Part shown: one piece after another, positions 23,982-30,132 of the stretch
Layout of the letters: every line of letters starts with the position of its first letter
How positions within the stretch are numbered: position 1 is the first letter of the stretch
Made by a program: the position numbers and the translations under genes
Notes under the pieces: model-generated
What the model was told of the DNA's origin: nothing
Seen by the model: the letters and a program-made list of their open reading frames with translations, nothing else
The model's database searches: none
DNA from: JAKAFX01 sp043196285
GTDB lineage: Archaea; Thermoplasmatota; Thermoplasmata; Thermoplasmatales; Thermoplasmataceae
Direction: 5' to 3'
Length of the DNA stretch: 30,132 nucleotides
Assembly (NCBI GenBank): GCA_043196285.1
Contig: JBBYJL010000010.1
Location: 1-30,132, forward strand

Positions 23982-25124
23982 TCACATTATTCCCCTGACC
24001 ATCGCAGAAAAATAAGTGTCCGCAGATGTCCATTTGAAAAAGTAATCCATCTTGCTCTGGAACTGTGCCCGCGGAGGTTTTGTATAACTGAAATACAGAG
24101 TGATAGCTTGGTTCCCGCCTGTAACTGTGGTGCAGGCCACATCACCATCATAAGACTCGAAATACGCATTTCCATTGGACTCATTCACAATCCTGTTGGC
24201 AAGATACTCCGCCTCGAAATGTGCAGTTGCCCCGGCCTTTGACACAGGAAGGTTGGTTGCATCTCCAACCACGAACACGTTATCGAAATCCTTGTAGTTC
24301 AGATGGTTCCTGTCAACGTCAATGTAGCCACTTTCATCCGCCAGGCCAGAGCTTGTGATAACTTTCTGGCCCCTGTGAGGAGGAACCAAAACAAGCAGAT
24401 CGTAGTCCAAAGCTTCACCCTCAATGGAATTCAGCTTCCTGTTGTCTGCGTCCACATTGTCTACATTGAACATTTTGTGGACAATTATTCCTTTCTCATC
24501 GAATAGTTTTTCAATGTAGTCGGAAACATTGGGTATTGTAAATACCCTGTTAAGTGGATAGATATAGTGTATCTCTGTCTTTTCTCGCAAGCCTTTCAGC
24601 CTGAGATACTTTTCAAGCTGAAGACTGAACTCATAAGGAGCAGGAGGGCACTGTATAGGAACACTTGCCTGCCCGACAATAATCTTTCCCCCCTTGAAAG
24701 TGCTCAGGGCCTTTTTAAGATCCAGCGAAGCATCAAGGTCGTAGAAATGCTTAGCTCCCTTATCGTATCCCGGAATATCTTCTGGCGTAAACCTGTCTCC
24801 TGTTGCAATAATCAGGTAATCATAAGAAAATTTCCTGCCATCAGCTGTGCTGACTGAGGAGTTATCCACGTCTATTTTGGATACTTCTCCTTTTATGAAA
24901 TTCACGCCATAATTAAAAAGAGACTCAGTTGGTTTGACACTTCTTCTGTAATCCTTGAAACCCAATGGTATTTGCACTCCATCCGGTTTGAAATAATGTT
25001 TCTGGGAATTTCCTATCACATTTATTTCGATTTCGGATGGATCTGAATGGAATCTTATCTTATTGGCCATAATGGTGCCAGCGGCACCATCTCCAAGTAT
25101 TAGTACTGATTTCTGATCAGACAT
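23982..25124 (-). CDS. Sulfide:quinone oxidoreductase-like flavoprotein
   Basis: A 380-residue FAD enzyme of the SQR/flavocytochrome c sulfide dehydrogenase group. The N-terminal dinucleotide fold has G-D-G-A-A-G near residue 11. DYLIIATGDRF (about 102-112) and DNVFVVGDATNLPVSKAG (281-298) are the usual FAD motifs. Two cysteines fit the redox pair: C159 in IQCPPAPYEF and C331 in DVACTTVTGG. A third Cys near residue 128 (used by some SQR types) is absent. The C-terminus (QSKMDYFFKW to VRGIM) is amphipathic and could bind the membrane. It probably passes electrons from sulfide or persulfide to quinone. It sits with TusA and DsrE-like genes, so the donor may be a carrier-bound sulfur. Confidence 0.88.
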   Translation of the reverse strand: MSDQKSVLILGDGAAGTIMANKIRFHSDPSEIEINVIGNSQKHYFKPDGVQIPLGFKDYRRSVKPTESLFNYGVNFIKGEVSKIDVDNSSVSTADGRKFSYDYLIIATGDRFTPEDIPGYDKGAKHFYDLDASLDLKKALSTFKGGKIIVGQASVPIQCPPAPYEFSLQLEKYLRLKGLREKTEIHYIYPLNRVFTIPNVSDYIEKLFDEKGIIVHKMFNVDNVDADNRKLNSIEGEALDYDLLVLVPPHRGQKVITSSGLADESGYIDVDRNHLNYKDFDNVFVVGDATNLPVSKAGATAHFEAEYLANRIVNESNGNAYFESYDGDVACTTVTGGNQAITLYFSYTKPPRAQFQSKMDYFFKWTSADTYFSAMVRGIM

Positions 25125-25133
25125 GAGAATACC

Positions 25134-25373
25134 CTACTTGGTCTTCCTCATCATTATCTCGAAATAGCCGTTACGGTCGAATACTCCAATCAACTCGTTT
25201 CCAGATTTCTTTATCCACTCAGGAGCATCCTTTTTGGTACCTGAATCAGAAGAATAGACAGAGATCACATCTCCAACTTTTCCCTGTTTATAGGCTTTTA
25301 TCATTTCCATTAGCGGACCCGGGCAGAAACTGCCTCTTGCATCTATCACTTTTGTCGGTTTTATTTCATCCAT
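25134..25373 (-). CDS. tusA: TusA-family sulfur carrier
   Basis: A 79-residue small sulfur carrier. The active-site motif F-C-P-G-P has the persulfide-bearing Cys at residue 17. D-A-R-G precedes it and the fold length is normal. AGGTGA stands five bases before ATG 25371-25373, so this start is preferred to the GTG nine bases upstream, which lies inside the ribosome-binding site. It lies between the DsrE-like and SQR-like genes. In archaea that oxidise or shuttle sulfur, DsrE3A and TusA exchange thiosulfate or persulfide groups. Confidence 0.93.
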   Translation of the reverse strand: MDEIKPTKVIDARGSFCPGPLMEMIKAYKQGKVGDVISVYSSDSGTKKDAPEWIKKSGNELIGVFDRNGYFEIMMRKTK

Positions 25374-25402
25374 TTTATTCACCTCTCTTTTATTTACTTA
25401 GT

Positions 25403-25816
25403 TTAGAGGAACAAAGTCATTTTTGAGTCTTTTGCCATGTCAACGAACTGTGAAACTCCGATGACATCCTTTACCATGGGATCAAGGTCCTCTTTCTTGA
25501 TTCCCATTAGATCAGCAAACATTGCACATCCATAAACATTCACATTTCCAATCTCACTTATCTGCTTGAGTGTGTCCAGCCAGGAGGGCACCTTTTTTTC
25601 TCTCATTGTCTTCATAACCATGTCAGCCATGTTTCCAGCTTCTGCACTAAGCGTAGGCTTTGGAGCTCCACTCTTCTTGAACTGCATTAGAGACCAGAAT
25701 GTTGTGAATATATCAACATCCATTCCATTTGCTACTGCTCCAGAAGCTATAATAGAGCCGGCCATCAGTTTATCCATGCTGCCTGAAAACAATATCAACG
25801 ATATTTTGTCCGTCAT
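25403..25816 (-). CDS. DsrE2/DsrE3-like sulfur transfer protein
   Basis: A 137-residue protein of the DsrE/DsrF-like fold (PF13686 type). It opens with MTDKISLILFSGSMDKLMAG, a characteristic nucleotide-like loop. It has one cysteine, C97, in Y-G-C-A-M-F-A-D-L-M-G-I, which matches the active Cys position of DsrE2/DsrE3A (C-x-M-S-M-D-L-M-G-I). The open frame extends to 25915, but the family start is at 25816. GAGG lies 8 bases upstream, and a TATA-like CATATATC about 40 bases upstream supports a leader. It is first in the cluster and would hand sulfur to TusA. Confidence 0.85.
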   Translation of the reverse strand: MTDKISLILFSGSMDKLMAGSIIASGAVANGMDVDIFTTFWSLMQFKKSGAPKPTLSAEAGNMADMVMKTMREKKVPSWLDTLKQISEIGNVNVYGCAMFADLMGIKKEDLDPMVKDVIGVSQFVDMAKDSKMTLFL

Positions 25817-26052
25817 GAGATCATCCTCAAGTTTTGTATTGTTCTGAAATAGATATATGGCAAGCCTGATTAGTTCGGAATAACTAAAGTGATAAAGAGC
25901 TTTACGAAACCACATTTTAAGGGAAAAAAGAAATATAGATTGCTTTCTGAACTAATTTTGTACGAAAGATAGTGAATATGATTACATTTATACATAATTG
26001 TGTGAACTATAACGTAGCAGCACAAGAGGCGAAGATGGTGAAATTTTTTAAG

Positions 26053-26070
26053 GAATTCTCTACAGAATTC
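26053..26070. repeat. 7-bp stem downstream of tRNA-Glu
   Basis: GAATTCT (26053-26059) and AGAATTC (26064-26070) with a 4-base loop, 17 bases past the tRNA 3' end on the minus strand. It may mark the tRNA's transcript end or be chance AT-rich symmetry. Confidence 0.4.
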
Positions 26071-26086
26071 AAATAATTTTACATGA

Positions 26087-26161
26087 TGCTCCGACCGGGA
26101 TTTGGACCCGGGTCGCCGGCTTGAAAGGCCGGTATGCTTGGCCGGACTACACCATCGGAGC
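26087..26161 (-). tRNA. tRNA-Glu (UUC anticodon), with C55
   Basis: A cloverleaf on the minus strand. The acceptor stem GCTCCGA/TCGGAGC pairs over 7 bp. The anticodon stem is CCGGC/GCCGG with loop CTTTCAA, so the anticodon is TTC (Glu). The T stem is CCGGG/CCCGG with loop TCCAAAT. Normal T-loops read TTCAAAT, so position 55 is C here instead of U. The D stem pairs with wobble. CCA is not encoded. No intron is seen. It lies between the sulfur cluster and the SufR-like regulator. Confidence 0.92.
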
Positions 26162-26269
26162 AGACTCAATGCCGTAGCAGTTCACTTTATATTTATCTTT
26201 GCTCACTTCACCTATAAAAGAACCTGTCTGGAGAGAATCCGGTACTCTGTATTTTGATTAACAATACAG

Positions 26270-26278
26270 TTAATATAT
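26270..26278 (+). promoter_or_regulatory. Box A for the SufR-like regulator
   Basis: TTAATATAT centred about 25 bases before GTG 26299. This is consistent with a leaderless transcript that starts at the GTG codon. Confidence 0.5.
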
Positions 26279-26298
26279 TGGACTGAAATCTTCTCGAA

Positions 26299-26961
26299 GT
26301 GGAAGAGACGGCGCAAAAGAATATAACTCCGAAGAAAAATCAGATCCTGTCCATTCTCAAGAGAAATGAGAGTTTATCGTTATCCTCTTTGAGCGCTTTG
26401 CTAAAAATATCAAAGGTAGCGGTCCTTAAGAGGTTGAAACCATTGGAAGACAGTCATTTGGTGGAACGGATCACCGTTAAATCAGGGAAAGGCAGACCGC
26501 AGATATATTTCTCTCTAACTAACGATGGAAGTCAAGTTTTTCCAAAGAGCTATGCAGAGATCGCGACCGAGACTCTCCAGTATGTTGAAAAACACTTTGG
26601 AAGAGACCATGTGAGGAATATATTGATGATAAGGGCACAAAATCTTGAGGAAACCTATTTAAGCCAGATTAATTCACAGTTTCTCGAGAACAGGATAGAT
26701 AAACTGTCATCCATAAGAGAATCCGAGGGATACATGTCGCAGTGGAACAGAAACAGTGGAGACACTTATGAGATACTTGAATTCAACTGTCCTATAATTG
26801 CAGTTTCTGCAAGATACGGAGAGGCATGCCAGGCTGAAATTAATCTCTTTTCAAAGGTTCTGGATGCGGAAGTGGAACCTGTGCAGAGAATAGTGGAAGG
26901 CAAAAGGGTATGTAGATTCCTGATCAGGGAAAAGAACAGCGTGATCAGGGATCACTCCTAA
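26299..26961 (+). CDS. SufR-like winged-helix regulator with Fe-S cysteines
   Basis: A 220-residue transcription factor. Residues 12-75 form a winged helix: ILSILKRNESLSLSSLSALL, then the recognition helix SKVAVLKRLKPLE, and a wing with KSGKGRPQIYF. The C-terminal part has three cysteines with spacing C164-x12-C177-x27-C205 in the context FNCPIIAVS, GEACQAE and KRVCRF. The SufR family carries [2Fe-2S] ligands at such spacing as I recall, so this is likely an Fe-S or redox sensor. The start is GTG 26299. It sits across a tRNA from the sulfur cluster on the opposite strand, so regulation of those genes is likely but unproven. Its 3' end overlaps pelA by 17 bases. Confidence 0.85.
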   Translation: MEETAQKNITPKKNQILSILKRNESLSLSSLSALLKISKVAVLKRLKPLEDSHLVERITVKSGKGRPQIYFSLTNDGSQVFPKSYAEIATETLQYVEKHFGRDHVRNILMIRAQNLEETYLSQINSQFLENRIDKLSSIRESEGYMSQWNRNSGDTYEILEFNCPIIAVSARYGEACQAEINLFSKVLDAEVEPVQRIVEGKRVCRFLIREKNSVIRDHS

Positions 26962-27991
26962 ATCTCAGGATAGCAGCTATTCCTCCAAACTTCTGGAGCA
27001 TGATGCCAGGTTCATCTATATCACTGAATATATGTATCTGGGATCCACTATTTTTGGATTTTTCAAGGCAATCCTGTCCCCTGTCACTCCTGAAAACCTG
27101 TTCTGTTATCATGATAATTTCTGCTTCCCCATTGACTATAGATCTCATTGTATCCTCCATCCCGTAGGCTGCTAGGTTGTTGGTGTTAAGGTTTTTCAGA
27201 AATTTATCCATCAACTCTTTTTCTTTTCTTATTCTGGCTGACTTTAGTATTTTGAGGGACTCCTGACTCTCAAGGAACTCATAAACCGCACCCTCGTCAT
27301 TTCTATGGGATGGAAGAGAAATAACCTGCACACTCTTGAACAGACCCCTGTCCAAGATATATTTCATGAAATGATCTCTGGTGAATCCGGGGCCCAGTAT
27401 TATGAGAAAATTCAGATCCTTTACAGGAAGAAGTATCTCTTCCGTTATCCTCTTGAAGTAATCGTCCTCCGAATAACTGCTCTCATAACTCTTCCCAGAT
27501 TTGCCTGATTCCACATTCCCTATATTCTGTATTCCATAACTCCTCAGATCAAACACAGAAGCGGTCTCGTCATCAATAGCGACAAATATGGCCTTTGTTG
27601 AAAATTTATTTTCCAGGGATTCATTGAGTATATCTTTCTCACCTTCATTCCATTCCTGTTTTATGATCTCAATTATGTCACCGGATGATACTGACACAGA
27701 CTGATGATCACCAGCTATGCCTTCGCTATTGGAAACAACAGTGCCAAGTAGTTTTAGAGAGGAAGAGAAAGCCCTGAAATCCAAGGTTTCAATTCTTATG
27801 GTCAGGAATACGGGCTTTCTTGATGTTTCTTTGGAACGTATCATATCGACCTGTTTCTCAACTCTTCTCAGCACAGTGGCCCTTATCAGGTCACCAGGTT
27901 TTATGATATTCTTGAGATACCATAGATCGTCCTCATTCTCGATCTGGATCCTGAGGGCACCAGTCGTTCTCTCCTCATCGAGAATCCGCAT
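26945..27991 (-). CDS. pelA: Pelota (Dom34) ribosome rescue factor
   Basis: A 348-residue homologue of eukaryotic Dom34/pelota. It enters the A site of stalled ribosomes with aEF1alpha/Hbs1-like GTPase and ABCE1, without the GGQ motif of release factors. The N-terminal Sm-like domain opens with G-A-L-R-I-Q-I-E-N-E-D-D-L-W-Y-L-K-N-I-I-K-P-G-D. The central domain (about 130-260) contains ILGPGFTRDHFMKYI. The C-terminal domain ends with I-H-I-F-S-D, then GIAAILRFR, as in eRF1-like factors. It overlaps the upstream Mut7-C gene by 17 bases. Confidence 0.95.
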   Translation of the reverse strand: MRILDEERTTGALRIQIENEDDLWYLKNIIKPGDLIRATVLRRVEKQVDMIRSKETSRKPVFLTIRIETLDFRAFSSSLKLLGTVVSNSEGIAGDHQSVSVSSGDIIEIIKQEWNEGEKDILNESLENKFSTKAIFVAIDDETASVFDLRSYGIQNIGNVESGKSGKSYESSYSEDDYFKRITEEILLPVKDLNFLIILGPGFTRDHFMKYILDRGLFKSVQVISLPSHRNDEGAVYEFLESQESLKILKSARIRKEKELMDKFLKNLNTNNLAAYGMEDTMRSIVNGEAEIIMITEQVFRSDRGQDCLEKSKNSGSQIHIFSDIDEPGIMLQKFGGIAAILRFRSDP

Positions 27992-28424
27992 TCATATCCT
28001 CTGCGATAACAGTTTTCATATAAGCAACCATTTTATCGTAATGCGAACCTTTCCAGTAACCTTTTCCGCAGGTCTCACACCAGTCTATCTCCTTATGCAG
28101 ATCTATAATTTTTTCCGGAACCAATCCAACCAGTTCGCGGGAATCCCTAGGAACAAGGATCCTGTTGCATACCGGGCACCTGGAAAAGAATTTTTCACTG
28201 TCCGGAGGAAATCTCGAAAGAAACTCCTTCAGCTGCTGATCAATGTTCAGGTCAGATATTAGAACAAGCTTCCCATACCTACCCTTAAAACCCTTATCCC
28301 GCGTGATAAGCCATAAGTCGCCTTGCCTGCATTTTTCAAGAATCTCATTGTCAGTCATGTCGGGGGAGGTGTACTCCACATCGAATCCGAAAATACGAAG
28401 CCATTTGCAGAGCTTTCCCAGCAT
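27975..28424 (-). CDS. Mut7-C/PIN-like RNase domain protein, start uncertain
   Basis: A 149-residue protein of the Mut7-C RNase family (PF01927), a PIN-like fold plus C-terminal zinc ribbon. Visible: LGKLCKWLRIFGFD at the start, TRDKGF (D43) as an acidic site, and two zinc knuckles C83-x2-C86 and C116-x2-C119. The family normally has F-x-A-D-x-M-L-G-K-L at its N-terminus, with a catalytic Asp before M-L-G. In frame before the ATG at 28422-28424 the codons read KFKADN, but no ATG, GTG or TTG is found before the TAG upstream. The best-supported alternatives are a one-base deletion downstream of ATG 28451-28453 or a non-canonical start; see findings. It lies between ubiX and pelA on the same strand. 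Confidence 0.75.
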   Translation of the reverse strand: MLGKLCKWLRIFGFDVEYTSPDMTDNEILEKCRQGDLWLITRDKGFKGRYGKLVLISDLNIDQQLKEFLSRFPPDSEKFFSRCPVCNRILVPRDSRELVGLVPEKIIDLHKEIDWCETCGKGYWKGSHYDKMVAYMKTVIAEDMNADSR

Positions 28425-28440
28425 GTTGTCTGCTTTGAAT

Positions 28441-28998
28441 TTATTCTCTCCATCTTCTGATGAGATTGTTTTCTACCCCCACAAGATCAAGTATTCTTGA
28501 TACAATAAAATTTATCATGTCGTCCGCAGTCTGAGGATGGGTATAATATCCCGGCATCGCAGGGGCTATAATAACACCAAGCGCAGACAGCTCTGCCATA
28601 TTCCTGAGTGCAATGGTACTTAACGGTGTCTCCCTAGGAACCAATATCATACGCCTGCGTTCCTTCAGCGCAACTGAAGCGACCCTTGTTATGAGCGTAT
28701 CTGAAATCCCGCTGCTTATCTTTCCCAATGTAGAGATGGAACACGGAATTATCACATAACTGTTGAATATAAAGCTTCCCGAACTAATACGGGCAGCGAT
28801 ATCCTTATCATCATACACATAGTCAGCCAACTTATTCACAGATTCTTTGCCAATTCCAGTCTCTTCCTTCAGGACTATTTCAGCGTGTTCACTGATTATG
28901 AGATGTTTCTCTACACTCTTCAATTTCTCAAGGAATTTTACAGCGAGGATAGATCCTGATCCTCCGGTGACTCCCACTACAACTCTGGTTAATGCCAT
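28441..28998 (-). CDS. ubiX: Flavin prenyltransferase UbiX
   Basis: A 185-residue enzyme that prenylates FMN to give the cofactor of UbiD decarboxylases. The FMN-binding VTGGSGSILA loop is at residues 9-18. IPCSISTLGKISSGISDTLITRVASVALKERRRMILVPRETPLS is the classic block for phosphate and dimethylallyl-phosphate binding. AMPGYYTHPQT follows. The length is normal. No ubiD is in the window. It is the first gene of the minus-strand run ubiX, Mut7-C, pelA. Confidence 0.94.
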   Translation of the reverse strand: MALTRVVVGVTGGSGSILAVKFLEKLKSVEKHLIISEHAEIVLKEETGIGKESVNKLADYVYDDKDIAARISSGSFIFNSYVIIPCSISTLGKISSGISDTLITRVASVALKERRRMILVPRETPLSTIALRNMAELSALGVIIAPAMPGYYTHPQTADDMINFIVSRILDLVGVENNLIRRWRE

Positions 28999-29048
28999 AG
29001 ATCATTCCGCGTGGAATAGTTCCATTGCGATTTGGAATTAAAATGTTC

Positions 29049-29609
29049 CTACTTCTTTCTATTGAATACAAAGTACAGTATGAAGATCGAAGCAACAATA
29101 GCAATCAAAACTCCATACTCTTCGTAAATCCTGTTAGGATTCTTAACAATAGGAACAGACCATGAGTATCCCGGATATGCCCCCGCATTAAGAGCCTGGA
29201 TATTTGTATAACCGCTTATCTGAGACTGTTTGTTCTTCGTCATGTTGAATGCTTTCGTCATGTTCCCGATACTGGGAAATCCTATTGTGGACAGAGCAAG
29301 TATAAACTGAAGTCCGTATGGATTCAAGCCCTGGTAGTCAAGATCGAATATAATTAGATACTGGGTAAGATTGGATGACCAGTTATATGACACATATGAA
29401 GAGTTGTCATACACATCTTTGAAAAGGTTGTTCCATTCAGAGTTCGTGACGGTGTAATGAACTGTTGCAGAAACCCAATAGTTGACAGAAGGCAGATTTC
29501 CAGAAGGCGGACTCAGGACTGGAGTGGAAGCAAAGCTTGTGCCACTGCTACCCAGTATAAAGATCAATGTCAGCGAAATGGCACCCACCAAGAGCAGTTT
29601 CTTGTTCAT
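29049..29609 (-). CDS. Secreted, C-terminally anchored surface protein
   Basis: A 186-residue protein with an N-terminal signal sequence (residues 1-28, LLLVGAISLTLIFILGSSGTSFA) and a C-terminal membrane helix (about 163-183) followed by NRKK. The outside part has many Asn-x-Ser/Thr sites (NSS, NWSS, NLT, NMT) and Tyr/Trp/Ser-rich sequence. It would be held on the cell surface with a short basic cytosolic tail. No family is recognised. An AATATTTAAG box lies about 40 bases before ATG 29609. Confidence 0.7.
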   Translation of the reverse strand: MNKKLLLVGAISLTLIFILGSSGTSFASTPVLSPPSGNLPSVNYWVSATVHYTVTNSEWNNLFKDVYDNSSYVSYNWSSNLTQYLIIFDLDYQGLNPYGLQFILALSTIGFPSIGNMTKAFNMTKNKQSQISGYTNIQALNAGAYPGYSWSVPIVKNPNRIYEEYGVLIAIVASIFILYFVFNRKK

Positions 29610-29847
29610 TCGAAATACAACTGGATCAACCCAATGGAAATTCTCCTTAAATATTTTTCAATTCGAAGCAGGATCAGGAATTTTTATGGAGCTCCATATT
29701 AAGCTACTCTATTTGTCTTATTTGGGCAAACGTAACACTGAACAGTGAATTACACACCCGAACTCCCTCGGATTAACACACATTGTTTTATTCGACTGAA
29801 CCTGTTGTTTACGCTCTCTATGTAGATTTTATCTTTTTTATACTTAA

Positions 29848-30132
29848 TCATTCTGTTATTTTCTAGCCCTTTATTTCAGTCACTTTCGTAATCATGAAAT
29901 AGGGTTTATCATGGATAGCTGTCTATTCTCCGAATCCATAATAAGGGAATTAAGAAATTTGAGGATGCATTACATCGTTCCACTGAGAAGAAATTCCACA
30001 CCCATTCCTCTCAATATTAAATTTGATTCCGCATTTATGTACAACGGAAGACCCATAAAGGCAGCAAAGAAAACATCCAGAATTGGATACATCTATACGT
30101 TCCGAATTCCGATCATGAGGGAGGAGGAAGAA
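29848..30132 (+). pseudogene. 5'-truncated DDE-type transposase fragment
   Basis: An open frame from just after TAA 29845-29847 through the window end. From ATG 29911 it reads MDSCLFSESIIREL, then HYIVPLRRNSTPIPLN, FMYNGRPIKAAKK and IMREEEE. These blocks resemble the middle-to-C-terminal part of IS4-like DDE transposases, in which I-x-D-R-G-F-x-S precedes Y-I-I-P-L-R-R-N. Here the position reads M-D-S-C. No transposase N-terminus is seen upstream, and the frame begins about where the second catalytic Asp lies. The element is therefore broken or starts beyond a frameshift. The rest lies beyond the window; no terminal inverted repeat is visible upstream. Confidence 0.6.

Noticed and set aside
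25979..26075. 32-codon plus-strand frame ending before the tRNA
   Set aside because: Its 3' part coincides with the GAATTCT palindrome and nothing supports translation.

Overview
The window looks like chromosomal DNA of a Thermoplasmatales-type archaeon (Thermoplasma, Ferroplasma or Cuniculiplasma relatives). It carries archaeal exosome, Pus10, RpoF, RpoP, L21e, L37Ae, pelota, SBDS and 20S proteasome alpha genes. The proteasome alpha protein is very close to the T. acidophilum protein as I remember it. A Rieske/cytochrome b operon and many apparently leaderless transcripts (a TATA-like box A about 22-30 bases before the start codon) fit the same group. Genes are tightly packed, and several convergent pairs overlap by 4-17 bases.

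Layout. 1-557 holds part of a sugar-type MFS transporter, followed by a decayed parvulin (671-853), a DEAD-box helicase and a metal-dependent cyclase-family hydrolase, all but the parvulin on the minus strand. 3464-5301 holds pheS and two very small genes: a 44-residue cysteine-rich zinc-finger-like protein on the minus strand, and a 49-residue hydrophilic protein ending in a PCNA-binding-like motif. 5445-11142 is one long plus-strand information-processing operon: rrp4, rrp41, rrp42, rpl37ae, rpoP, pus10, rpl21e, rpoF, DUF655 and the 16S rRNA dimethyltransferase gene. It codes for the exosome core, RNA polymerase subunits, ribosomal proteins and rRNA/tRNA modification. 11139-12836 holds a slipin and a polytopic membrane protein on the minus strand. 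12908-14919 holds a small ORF coupled to GTP-type PEP carboxykinase.

15249-21680 holds the proteasome alpha gene, a regulatory intergenic region, a respiratory operon (CoxII-like cupredoxin, Rieske protein, cytochrome b, unknown multi-pass membrane protein) and SBDS. Proteasome alpha and SBDS are often part of the archaeal exosome superoperon. Here they lie downstream of it on the same strand as separate units. 21804-23382 holds a carbamate kinase facing a phosphoribosyltransferase. 23469-25816 is a minus-strand sulfur cluster (DsrE-like, TusA, SQR-like flavoprotein, DUF1641). A tRNA-Glu and a SufR-like Fe-S regulator on the opposite strand lie next to it. 26945-28998 is a minus-strand run of ubiX, a Mut7-C/PIN-like RNase and pelota. 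A surface protein and a 5'-truncated transposase close the window.

The most unusual observations concern translation and tRNA. Two highly conserved genes, rpoP and psmA, have ACG exactly where the start ATG is expected, each behind a good Shine-Dalgarno sequence. A third gene (Mut7-C) lacks a usable start for its conserved N-terminus. The tRNA-Glu has C at position 55 instead of the near-universal U. The intergenic region before the respiratory operon carries two hairpins and repeated ACCTTAT half-sites that overlap the TATA box. No CRISPR array, rRNA or complete mobile element was seen.
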